A DNA stretch of 34,625 nucleotides. Origin: Flavobacteriaceae bacterium UBA3591 (lineage in GTDB: Bacteria; Bacteroidota; Bacteroidia; Flavobacteriales; Flavobacteriaceae). A model generated the notes under the pieces. It saw nothing but the letters and a program-made list of their open reading frames with translations. It did no database searches and had not been told where the DNA came from. Shown here piece after piece: positions 1 through 6,551 of the stretch; position 1 is the stretch's first letter, and each line of letters begins with the position of its first letter. The position numbers and the translations under genes are program-made. Where the stretch lies: positions 1-34,625 of the forward strand of contig DFMO01000002.1 in the NCBI GenBank assembly GCA_002375695.1, read 5' to 3'.

Positions 1-2
1 TT

Positions 3-899
3 TGGAAGGATAAACTTGAAAATAGCAATGAATACAAAAAAATTCTTTTGGCTATCGAAGCACAATCAGAACATCCCTTGGCAGGGGCTGTAGTCAATCA
101 CTTAAAAGATGAAAATATTGAAAAAGCTGAAATTGCTTCTTTTGAAAGTATTACAGGAAAAGGTGTGAAAGCTCAAACAGAAAATGGTTCACCATACTAT
201 GTTGGAAACCATAAACTAATGCTTGAGAAAAATATTCAAATCGATGCTTCCTTGATGCAAACAGCAGAAAGTCTCGAAGAGCAAGCGAAAACCGTCATTT
301 TCTTTGGCAATGAAAAACAAGTGCTGGCGATACTCGCCATTGCAGACAAGATTAAGGAAACTTCAAAAATGGCCATAGCAACACTTCAAGAACGAGGCAT
401 TGAGGTCTATATGCTTACTGGAGATAACAATAAAACCGCATCTGCTGTCGCAAAACAAGTAGGAATAACAAATTACCAAGGAGAAGTGATGCCTTCGGAC
501 AAAGCGGCTTTTGTCGAAAAATTACAGGCGGACGGAAAGATAGTAGCAATGGTGGGCGATGGTATCAACGATTCGCACGCCCTGGCGCAAGCCAATGTGA
601 GTATTGCTATGGGCAAAGGTTCGGATATCGCAATGGATGTAGCAAAAATGACCTTGATAACGTCAGATTTGCAATCTATTCCCAAAGCTTTGGAACTATC
701 GAAAAGAACCGTGTTGGGCATACGTCAGAACCTTTTCTGGGCATTCATTTACAACATCATTGGTATACCAATTGCGGCAGGAGTTTTGTACCCCCTAAAC
801 GGGTTTTTATTGGACCCGATGATTGCAGGCGCAGCAATGGCATTTAGCAGTGTATCTGTAGTAGCAAACAGCTTAAGACTTAAACGAGTAAAACTTTAA
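3..899 (+). CDS. copA: Copper-exporting P1B-type ATPase, C-terminal part (5' end outside window)
   Basis: This is the C-terminal ~298 residues of a heavy-metal P-type ATPase that pumps Cu(I) out of the cytoplasm using ATP. The frame is open back to base 3, so the TTG at 48 is not a start; the DKTGT phosphorylation motif must lie upstream of the window. Visible family marks are the SEHPLA motif of the nucleotide-binding domain, MLTGDN, the hinge GDGIND, and two final membrane spans carrying the metal-site residues YN (FIYNIIGIP) and the M-x-x-S-S pattern (MAFSSVSVV), which point to the Cu(I) subgroup. It lies 20 bases before a small HMA protein and inside a probable integrated element, so it is likely copper-resistance cargo. 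The metal is inferred from the motifs; Ag(I) would be transported equally well. Confidence 0.93.
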   Translation, partial: WKDKLENSNEYKKILLAIEAQSEHPLAGAVVNHLKDENIEKAEIASFESITGKGVKAQTENGSPYYVGNHKLMLEKNIQIDASLMQTAESLEEQAKTVIFFGNEKQVLAILAIADKIKETSKMAIATLQERGIEVYMLTGDNNKTASAVAKQVGITNYQGEVMPSDKAAFVEKLQADGKIVAMVGDGINDSHALAQANVSIAMGKGSDIAMDVAKMTLITSDLQSIPKALELSKRTVLGIRQNLFWAFIYNIIGIPIAAGVLYPLNGFLLDPMIAGAAMAFSSVSVVANSLRLKRVKL

Positions 900-919
900 T
901 AATTAATAAATTCAATGCT

Positions 920-1132
920 ATGAAAACTTTAAAATTTAAAACAAATATCAATTGTGGTGGGTGCGTATCAAAAGTTACCCCCTTTTTAAACAAACAAGAA
1001 GGTGTCAAAAGTTGGAAAGTAGATACTGCTAATCCAGATAAAATTCTAACTATTGAAAGTGATGGTGCAACCGAAGAAGATGTAAAGGCAACTTTGCAAA
1101 AAGTGGGATTTAAAGCAGAACCTGTAGATTAA
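920..1132 (+). CDS. Small heavy-metal-associated (HMA) domain protein, CopZ-like copper chaperone
   Basis: This 70-residue single-domain protein has the ferredoxin-like HMA fold. The metal-binding loop reads NCGGC, with Cys12 and Cys15 in the C-x-x-C pattern, and the usual HMA ending (VGFKAEPVD) closes the domain. Free-standing HMA proteins of this size carry Cu(I) to a CopA-type ATPase. The gene begins 21 bases after the stop of the copper ATPase on the same strand, so the two are almost certainly cotranscribed. The start ATG sits directly at the conserved first beta strand (MKTLKFKTNI). The specific partner is inferred from position. The loop has GG between the cysteines, as in many Bacteroidota HMA proteins. 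Confidence 0.9.
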   Translation: MKTLKFKTNINCGGCVSKVTPFLNKQEGVKSWKVDTANPDKILTIESDGATEEDVKATLQKVGFKAEPVD

Positions 1133-1147
1133 ATCCTTTCTTTTAAT

Positions 1148-1933
1148 ATGGTTTATATTTTAATTTCGGTTGTGATTATTCTCTTTGCTGTTCATTTTTA
1201 TAGAAAAGCGAAACGCCAAGGCGTAAAGCCATTTCCAGAGCATTGGCATAAATTATTAATGGATAATGTGCTGTTTTATAGAAATCTTTCAAAAGACGGA
1301 CAGCTAATTTTTCAGCAAAAAATGATGCTATTTTTAAGTGAGGTCTATATTGATGCTGTGCAGTTTGAACTAGAAGAATTGGACAAGATTTTAATTGCAG
1401 CAAGTGCAGTAATCCCTGTTTTTGGCTTCAAAGAATGGCACTACACCAATTTAAGCGGAATCCTGTTATATCCAGATAATTTTAATGAGGATATGCAATT
1501 TAGCAGTAAGGATAACTCACGGAATATTGGTGGAATAGTTGGAAATGGAAGGTTCGAGAAACAGATGATACTTTCCAAGAAAGCATTGTACCACGGCTTT
1601 AAAAATACAACCGATAAAAGCAATACTGGCATACACGAATTTGTGCACCTTATAGATAAGTTGGACGATAGAACAGACGGTGTGCCAGAGCGGCTAATGG
1701 AACATCAATATGCCATACCTTGGTTAAACTTAATCCATAAAGAAATGGAAGCGATTAACGATAACCATTCAGATATTCGTAAATATGGTGGAACAAATCA
1801 AGCTGAATTCTTTGCGGTTGCTTCAGAGTATTTTTTTGAACGAGCGGATTTACTAAAAAGAAAACATCCCAAATTATACAAGATGTTGGTTAAATGTTTT
1901 AATCAAAAATTAGTTCGCCCGACTCATATTTAA
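1148..1933 (+). CDS. mtfA: MtfA-like zinc-dependent peptidase (M90 family)
   Basis: This 261-residue protein has one N-terminal membrane span (about residues 2-16, ILISVVIILFAV) followed by the MtfA/M90 peptidase domain. The zinc site is visible as HEFVH (HExxH) within TGIHEFVHLIDKLDD, and a downstream helix NQAEFFAVASEYFFE supplies the third ligand glutamate. The MtfA family was named from E. coli MtfA (YeeI), which binds the glucose repressor Mlc and has aminopeptidase activity; whether that role holds in Flavobacteriia is unknown. The gene starts 16 bases after the HMA gene, so it is probably the last gene of the copper operon. Its substrate cannot be read from the sequence. The stop is 17 bases from the 3' end of the convergent integrase gene. 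Confidence 0.87.
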   Translation: MVYILISVVIILFAVHFYRKAKRQGVKPFPEHWHKLLMDNVLFYRNLSKDGQLIFQQKMMLFLSEVYIDAVQFELEELDKILIAASAVIPVFGFKEWHYTNLSGILLYPDNFNEDMQFSSKDNSRNIGGIVGNGRFEKQMILSKKALYHGFKNTTDKSNTGIHEFVHLIDKLDDRTDGVPERLMEHQYAIPWLNLIHKEMEAINDNHSDIRKYGGTNQAEFFAVASEYFFERADLLKRKHPKLYKMLVKCFNQKLVRPTHI

Positions 1934-1949
1934 CTTACTGTAGAATAAC

Positions 1950-3164
1950 TTAAAAGTTAACAACACTATCTAAAGCATCATCCGCTTCTTTATGGATAAA
2001 ATTTGCCTGATAATTCAATGTGGTTTTTAAATCGCTATGACGATACAATTTTTGCAGCATAAAGGGATGGATGGTATCACCAGCAATATTGCCAAAGGTA
2101 TGCCTCGCAATATGCATTGTAATTTTCTTATCAATTTTCGCCTTTTTAGCTATAGATTTTAAGTTGTCATTAAATTTCTTGGTAGCTGTCTTTCTCTTGT
2201 TATAGACATCTTTTGCATCATCGAGATTCGCTTTTTTCAATTCGGGAAAAACAAAATCGGTTGCATATCTTTTGTCTTCTTTGTAATAATCTAAAATTTT
2301 GAAAACCTTATCTGGAATTTTTAATGATAGTAATTTTGAGTTTTTGTTCATTCTATAATGCAACCTTTTGTCGTATATGTCAGACCACTTTGTCCACAAT
2401 ACATCGGTAACTCGCATTCCGGCAAAATTAAAACTAAAGAGCCAGACATTTCGAGTGTGTATTTCACTCAAAGTTAAATTCTCAAGAGCTTTTATGGCTC
2501 TTACTTCAATAATATTCAACCCGACTTTGCTTGTTTCTGGAAACTTAATTTTAATCTTGTCACCACCAAAAGGATATAATTCCCTACTAACTATTTTGAG
2601 CTTAATAGCTCTGTTGAACAACAACCTAATGAGGAATAAGATGTTCATTACTGATGTTTCTGAAAGTTCGTGTTTGGCTTTCAAATATATCATCAGCTTT
2701 TTTAGGAAGCGTTCGTTAATTTCCTGAAAAGCCAACTGTTTTGATTTATTAAACTTTATGATATAGCTAACCAAAGCACTATCCGTAGATAAGCGGTTTA
2801 ATTTTTCGGCGATTTCCAATTCGTCCAGATGCTCTTGTGCTAGTTCAAAAAAGGTAGCAGAGTTTCCCGAGGCATATATCTCTTTTTTGATTTGGTTGGC
2901 AGATGCATCTTTATGCTCGGATTGTAAGTCAATAAGTGCTTTATTGGCGTTCGAGAGTTCCTGTGATAGCAACTTGTTTAAACTATCAGCATTTGAATTA
3001 GACTTTCTTACTCGAATATTTTTTTCGTCCCAATCCTCTATGTCAATATAATGACCTATATATTGATATGTTGAACGACGATTTTTTGTAATTCGAACAG
3101 CTAATGGGTAAAGCCCTTTACTGTTTGGTTTTTTACGTAGAACTATCTTTGCGTTTGATGACAT
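1950..3164 (-). CDS. Tyrosine recombinase / integrase of a tRNA-targeted integrative element
   Basis: This 404-residue site-specific integrase is of the Bacteroidota type. It has an N-terminal arm-DNA-binding domain (about residues 1-90, with KGLYPLAVRITKNRRSTY), a SAM-like core-binding domain (about 100-200) and a C-terminal catalytic domain. The catalytic residues are visible: Arg251 (FAGMRVTDV), a lysine in the beta hairpin near 274-277, His351-x-x-Arg354 (HIARHTF), His376 (LYRHSDLKTT) and the nucleophile Tyr385. The full set suggests an active enzyme. The start ATG is the first codon of the conserved arm domain. The gene points away from the truncated tRNA-Leu about 240 bases upstream of its start, and repeated GGTACAACA motifs fill the gap. 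It therefore most likely catalyses integration and excision of the element that carries the copper genes. Confidence 0.95.
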   Translation of the reverse strand: MSSNAKIVLRKKPNSKGLYPLAVRITKNRRSTYQYIGHYIDIEDWDEKNIRVRKSNSNADSLNKLLSQELSNANKALIDLQSEHKDASANQIKKEIYASGNSATFFELAQEHLDELEIAEKLNRLSTDSALVSYIIKFNKSKQLAFQEINERFLKKLMIYLKAKHELSETSVMNILFLIRLLFNRAIKLKIVSRELYPFGGDKIKIKFPETSKVGLNIIEVRAIKALENLTLSEIHTRNVWLFSFNFAGMRVTDVLWTKWSDIYDKRLHYRMNKNSKLLSLKIPDKVFKILDYYKEDKRYATDFVFPELKKANLDDAKDVYNKRKTATKKFNDNLKSIAKKAKIDKKITMHIARHTFGNIAGDTIHPFMLQKLYRHSDLKTTLNYQANFIHKEADDALDSVVNF

Positions 3165-3194
3165 AATTGACCTGTTTTGAGTACGAAAGTCAAA

Positions 3195-3302
3195 TCAGGT
3201 ACAACATAGGTACAACATTCCATTTTGAATGTATTCCTTTACCTAAGTACACCATAAAGATACGAAATTATTGTTCTTTTCAGGTACAACATAGGTACAA
3301 CA
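3195..3302. repeat. Clustered GGTACAACA repeats, candidate arm-type integrase binding sites
   Basis: A 23-base unit occurs twice without mismatch, at 3195-3217 and 3280-3302. Each unit is itself two copies of GGTACAACA separated by TA, giving four copies (starting near 3198, 3209, 3283 and 3294). A weaker copy with two differences in 11 bases lies at 3245-3255. The array sits between the integrase start codon (3164) and the tRNA fragment (3403), where tyrosine integrases of mobile elements have their arm-type binding sites. The repeat is seen directly; integrase binding is inferred. Because the array also overlaps the integrase promoter region, binding could autoregulate the gene. Confidence 0.6.
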
Positions 3303-3310
3303 AATGTTGA

Positions 3311-3365
3311 AATCAATTGATATTAGATGATATTAAAGAAAATGTAGAATCGTATAATCAATTGA
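3311..3365. repeat. Short direct repeat AATCAATTGA, two copies
   Basis: AATCAATTGA is present at 3311-3320 and 3356-3365, between the arm-type repeats and the tRNA junction. The core TCAATTGA is its own reverse complement, so each copy is also a small palindrome. It may bind a host factor or an excisionase during recombination, but AT-rich repeats of ten bases are not rare in this genome. No gene is present in this stretch. Confidence 0.3.
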
Positions 3366-3402
3366 AAATGAATGACTTTGTTTCAATTTGGTGCAATATA
3401 CG

Positions 3403-3457
3403 CTAGACTTAGGATCTAGTGCCGCGAGGTGTGGGAGTTCGAGTCTCCCCGCCCGCA
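3403..3457 (+). pseudogene. 5'-truncated tRNA-Leu (anticodon UAG), attachment-site remnant
   Basis: This is the 3' part of a leucine tRNA. The anticodon arm is intact: the five-base stem CTAGA/TCTAG encloses loop CTTAGGA with anticodon TAG. The long variable arm typical of leucine tRNAs follows, then the T arm GGGAG-TTCGAGT-CTCCC, the 3' acceptor strand CGCCCGC and discriminator A at 3457. CCA is not encoded, as usual in Bacteroidota. The matching 5' acceptor strand (GCGGGCG) and a D arm are absent upstream, so this cannot fold as a full tRNA. The break lies just before the anticodon arm, near 3401. It fits the chromosomal 3' end left behind when an element integrates into a tRNA gene; a restored full copy is expected at the far left end of the element, outside the window. 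Confidence 0.85.
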
Positions 3458-3463
3458 CAAAAC

Positions 3464-3495
3464 AAAAGCCGACTTTTATTAGTCGGCTTTTTTAT
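3464..3495 (+). terminator. Rho-independent terminator after the tRNA-Leu remnant
   Basis: The perfect ten-base stem AAAAGCCGAC (3464-3473) / GTCGGCTTTT (3482-3491) has an eight-base loop and runs into a T tract. It begins seven bases after the tRNA discriminator base, so it was probably the original terminator of the intact tRNA-Leu gene. Confidence 0.75.
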
Positions 3496-3531
3496 TTTTA
3501 TAAAAATTGGTTTTAGCTTGCACTTAAAAAC

Positions 3532-3565
3532 AAAAGCCGTCCATTGTATAAATGAGACGGCTTTT
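3532..3565 (-). terminator. Terminator of the T9SS secreted protein gene
   Basis: The ten-base stem AAAAGCCGTC (3532-3541) / GACGGCTTTT (3556-3565) is followed on the minus strand by TTTTGTTTTT. It lies 28 bases past the stop of the minus-strand gene ending at 3593. Its stem closely resembles the neighbouring tRNA terminator. Confidence 0.7.
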
Positions 3566-3592
3566 AAACTTTAAGAATTTAGAATAAAATTT

Positions 3593-4855
3593 TTATTTCT
3601 TTACAACTTTAATAGTTCCGGTGTAACCGTTTTCGAAAGTCGCTTCTACTAAATAAATACCCGAATTTAACGTTGTAAAATCTATTTTCCCGTTCGATAC
3701 TGTATTTACATTTAACACAATTTGTCCTAATAGGTTGTAAACGGTAACAGACGCTATAGTTTCTTGCGATTGAATATTTAACACATCATTTACCGGGTTT
3801 GGAAATGAATTAAAAACAACGGGTGCTATATCATGAACACCTAAAGTTTCACATTCACCTGCTACAAAAAAGATCGATTCTGCATCGAGTGGCTCCCAAG
3901 TTGCGCCGCCATCTTCAGATAACATTGTAATTGCACCGTCGGTTCCATTTTCGGTTGCAGCCCACCAAACTGTAGATGGGTTTGGAGTGGTAACTTTTGG
4001 CTCTAACCAGTAAGTGCCTTCTGTAAAAATAACAGCTTCAGTTAAATCGAAAACTACATGATACACAGGCTCGTCATACAGGGCAGCGTAAGCCATAGAC
4101 GAGGTAACATCGGCGTCAATTACTTCAAGAATATCACCTGGAATTCCGTTATTATCTTCTCTAATGTTGAAAACCCCGTGATCTGGCACTTGCATTTGGT
4201 TTGTACTAAGTGAAATTTGCTGTAAAGCAAAAGTTGTATCGCCATCAACCGTAAAGTCGTTTGCTACAAAGGTATTAGGATTTAAAGGGTCTAAGTTATA
4301 TGCAGCATCAACACTTGGCGGGTTGCCTAAACCTTGGAAGCAGTCAAAATCTGGATCTGGGATTGTAACCCCGCCCATACAGTTTACTTTAATAGTTACA
4401 GTAGAAGGTCCGCTTGTTTCGTACAAATCTGCAATAATATAGTAAGTGTTACCTTCTTCTAACTCGATATATTCAGATTGTTCTCCAGTCCAATAAAAAC
4501 CAGTAACATTCCCTGCGAAATTTCCGCAGGCATTCATAATCATAAAATCTGCATCGCCATCGCCTTGGTCTAAGTCCATTACATGAAGCCCCGATGCCGT
4601 TGCTGTAAACTCAAATACTTGCTCAGAACCTGTATAGTTATACGGCACTCCAGAGTAAGTAGTCCAATAGCCTGCATTTGGAACTAATGAGGCGGTGTAG
4701 ACTGTATCGCATTCAATAACAATTTTTTCGTCGCATGGAGGGTCGGCCAAGGTGTCCTCGAGGTTTGCTGCATTTACCTGCAGTGAAAATCCAGTAAAAA
4801 GAATTGTAAAAATTAGTAGATTTAAAATTTTTTTGTTGGGTAATTTTTGTGTCAT
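3593..4855 (-). CDS. Secreted protein with T9SS type A sorting domain
   Basis: This 420-residue exported protein has a Sec signal peptide at residues 1-29 (hydrophobic core NLLIFTILFTGF, cleavage after VNA). Residues about 35-135 resemble a pre-peptidase C-terminal-like beta sandwich (YYIIADLYETSG). A second beta-rich module spans about 145-335 and contains FNIREDNNGIPGD and one Asp-box-like SEDGGATWEP. The last ~75 residues are a type A T9SS C-terminal domain: SFPNPVNDVLNI, VYNLLGQIV, SGIYLVEATFENG and a lysine end (KVVKK). The protein should be carried across the outer membrane by the type IX system and then anchored to the surface or released. No catalytic site is recognisable, so the function is unknown. 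It is the first chromosomal gene beyond the integration site. Confidence 0.88.
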   Translation of the reverse strand: MTQKLPNKKILNLLIFTILFTGFSLQVNAANLEDTLADPPCDEKIVIECDTVYTASLVPNAGYWTTYSGVPYNYTGSEQVFEFTATASGLHVMDLDQGDGDADFMIMNACGNFAGNVTGFYWTGEQSEYIELEEGNTYYIIADLYETSGPSTVTIKVNCMGGVTIPDPDFDCFQGLGNPPSVDAAYNLDPLNPNTFVANDFTVDGDTTFALQQISLSTNQMQVPDHGVFNIREDNNGIPGDILEVIDADVTSSMAYAALYDEPVYHVVFDLTEAVIFTEGTYWLEPKVTTPNPSTVWWAATENGTDGAITMLSEDGGATWEPLDAESIFFVAGECETLGVHDIAPVVFNSFPNPVNDVLNIQSQETIASVTVYNLLGQIVLNVNTVSNGKIDFTTLNSGIYLVEATFENGYTGTIKVVKK

Positions 4856-4885
4856 TTTAAATTAGGTTTTATTGATTTATGCGCG

Positions 4886-4893
4886 CAAACATA
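4886..4893 (-). promoter_or_regulatory. Probable -7 promoter box (TATGTTTG) of the T9SS protein gene
   Basis: On the minus strand TATGTTTG matches the Bacteroidota -7 consensus TAnnTTTG exactly and ends 30 bases before the start codon at 4855. No clear TTG element at -33 is present. Confidence 0.45.
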
Positions 4894-5043
4894 ATGAATA
4901 CAACTAAAGATTTTAAAGTAGTTAAGCAGTAAAATTCTTAGTTGTATTTTGTTGATAGTCAATTAATTTAAAGTTGAAATAGTGTTTTTAATTAAATTTC
5001 GTCGTAACGCTAGGCTGTAAAATTTTTTTAGTCTTAAAACCTG

Positions 5044-5967
5044 TTATTTAATTTTCCAAATCGCCCCATTTTTAGTAGTCTTTTTTTCTAAAAATCCATT
5101 ATTAAAAAGGTCGTTTAAAATGCGCTCACTTTCGACTCTTGGCGTGCCAGATAATTCGGTGTATTCTCTCGCTGTAAGTGTGGGATATATTGAAAATAAT
5201 GTTTTCCAATCTTTACGGTATTCACTTTTTGCAATTTTAGAGGCTATTTTTAAAATTGCCATTTCGTAATACGCATAAGGGCGCGCGCCATATATTGTTT
5301 GTTTATTACCAAGGTTGTCAATTACAAAAATGGTTGGAAAACCTCTTACACCGTAGGTTTGTGCAAGTTTTAAATCATCATTAAAAAGTAATTTTGCTTT
5401 ACCATTAAAATCGGTTTTTAATTGGCTTACATCAAGCTCTACAGTTTCGGCGGCTGTTGCAATATATTCCCATTTTGCAATATTTTTCTTTTTCAAGAAA
5501 ACTAATTCGCGCAACTCGCGCATAAATAGAATGGCTTTGTTTTCATCTTGTAATTGTGCTGCTTTAAATGCTATTGAAGGCGGGTACGATGAGTCTAAAG
5601 GGTCTTCTAACCAAAGGTCTCCATCTATGGGCATGTCGTAATGTAAACTTACCTCATCCCAATGGCTTGCAACGTCGCTTGGCGAGCTAATTCCACCACT
5701 GTTATAGCTCCAATCTGGTAATAGGCCACCCATACGGTATTCAATATTTAGTTGGTTGCCGTATTCCAGTTTCAGCTTTCTAAGTTGTGGTTCGATTCCC
5801 CAGCAAGATGAGCAAATAGGGTCTGTAAAATAAATTAGCGAAACAGAATTTTTAGCGGCTTTATTTTCGGGTGTGGTTTTGTTACTTGCAGTATCATGCG
5901 GCATTTCACACAATCCGGTTTCAATATCGCATAAAAGTGGATTGTTTTGTGTTTTGTCATTTTTCAT
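5044..5967 (-). CDS. DsbA-family thioredoxin-fold protein (SpxH/FrnE-like)
   Basis: This protein of about 307 residues has a DsbA-like thioredoxin fold. The redox motif is CSSC within YFTDPICSSCWGIEP (Cys52 and Cys55), with the matching cis-proline in GVRGFPTIFV. The wording around the motif is closest to the SpxH/YjbH branch, whose known members are ClpXP adaptors that control the thiol-stress regulator Spx; FrnE-like isomerases are the alternative. There is no signal peptide, so it is probably cytoplasmic. The C-terminal ~60 residues look like a winged-helix extension (TAREYTELSGTPRVESERIL). I chose ATG at 5967; the TTG at 5985 adds six residues and is less likely. The gene is divergent from an HxlR regulator, suggesting regulation by thiol stress. 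Confidence 0.85.
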   Translation of the reverse strand: MKNDKTQNNPLLCDIETGLCEMPHDTASNKTTPENKAAKNSVSLIYFTDPICSSCWGIEPQLRKLKLEYGNQLNIEYRMGGLLPDWSYNSGGISSPSDVASHWDEVSLHYDMPIDGDLWLEDPLDSSYPPSIAFKAAQLQDENKAILFMRELRELVFLKKKNIAKWEYIATAAETVELDVSQLKTDFNGKAKLLFNDDLKLAQTYGVRGFPTIFVIDNLGNKQTIYGARPYAYYEMAILKIASKIAKSEYRKDWKTLFSIYPTLTAREYTELSGTPRVESERILNDLFNNGFLEKKTTKNGAIWKIK

Positions 5968-6070
5968 ATTTTCTTGCTTTAACAATTAAGTAATTATTTC
6001 AATATTAATTCGGTTGCTTTTAATACACTATTGGTTAAAATTGAACTGCGAATATAGTTTGAAATAAATG

Positions 6071-6117
6071 TATATTTGATATGCATTTCCTTTTAGAAAG
6101 CACTTTCCTTGAGGAAA
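6071..6117 (+). promoter_or_regulatory. HxlR gene promoter and candidate palindromic operator
   Basis: TATATTTG at 6071-6078 fits the -7 consensus TAnnTTTG. A six-base inverted repeat TTTCCT-TG-AGGAAA lies at 6104-6117, just downstream of the expected transcription start, with a looser TTTCC/GAAAG copy at about 6085-6099. Dimeric HxlR repressors bind inverted repeats in such positions, so autoregulation and control of the divergent thiol-protein gene are plausible. Confidence 0.4.
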
Positions 6118-6149
6118 CTACGTAAAACTTTTTTTTAAAATTTTATATC

Positions 6150-6506
6150 ATGAAAAAGAAATCGGTTATTAACGATACTCCCGTATGTCAAGTTAGAATG
6201 CAAGCCATTAGTGATACTATGAGCATACTTTCTGGAAAATGGAAGTTTCATATTTTAGGAACTCTTATTGAAGGAAACAAGCTTGGCTTTATGGATTTGT
6301 TACGTGAAATTGACGGTATTGGTACTAAAATGTTATCTAAAGAACTCCAAGATTTAGAAATGAACCAATTAATAAGCCGAAAAGTTATGGATACAAAGCC
6401 AATAACTGTAGAATATTCTATCACCAAATACGGTGCTACCCTCGAGCCACTTATTAATGAATTGGCCAGCTGGGGTATTAATTATAGGCAATCGGTTCAC
6501 GGATAA
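6150..6506 (+). CDS. HxlR-family winged-helix transcriptional regulator
   Basis: This 118-residue single-domain regulator has the HxlR (MarR-related) winged-helix fold. Family marks are an N-terminal cysteine (Cys13), the SGKWKFHILGTL helix, the recognition-helix region IGTKMLSKELQDLEMNQLI, and the wing ending VEYSITKYGATLEPLI. Cys13 is the only cysteine in the protein and corresponds to the single redox-active cysteine of YodB/HypR-type members, which sense quinones, aldehydes or disulfide stress. It is transcribed divergently from a DsbA/SpxH-like protein and convergently with an MFS exporter. The likely role is derepression of one or both neighbours under thiol stress; this is inferred. 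The downstream 45-base gap holds only a weak AAATAA/TTATTT hairpin. Confidence 0.92.
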   Translation: MKKKSVINDTPVCQVRMQAISDTMSILSGKWKFHILGTLIEGNKLGFMDLLREIDGIGTKMLSKELQDLEMNQLISRKVMDTKPITVEYSITKYGATLEPLINELASWGINYRQSVHG

Positions 6507-6551
6507 TTTATAGGGTAAATAAGTGCTTAAAACGATTATTTATTATGCATT

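Noticed and set aside
2368..2727. 119-codon plus-strand frame inside the integrase gene
   Set aside because: It lies antisense to the core and catalytic domains of a complete integrase, and its translation has no recognisable domain.
3370..3457. An intact tRNA-Leu gene
   Set aside because: The sequence before the anticodon arm contains no strand able to pair with the 3' acceptor CGCCCGC and no proper D arm; only an AATTTGGT stretch is vaguely similar.
6516..6542. AAATAA/TTATTT hairpin between the HxlR and MFS genes as a bidirectional terminator
   Set aside because: Six A-T pairs with a 15-base loop are too weak to support a terminator call.
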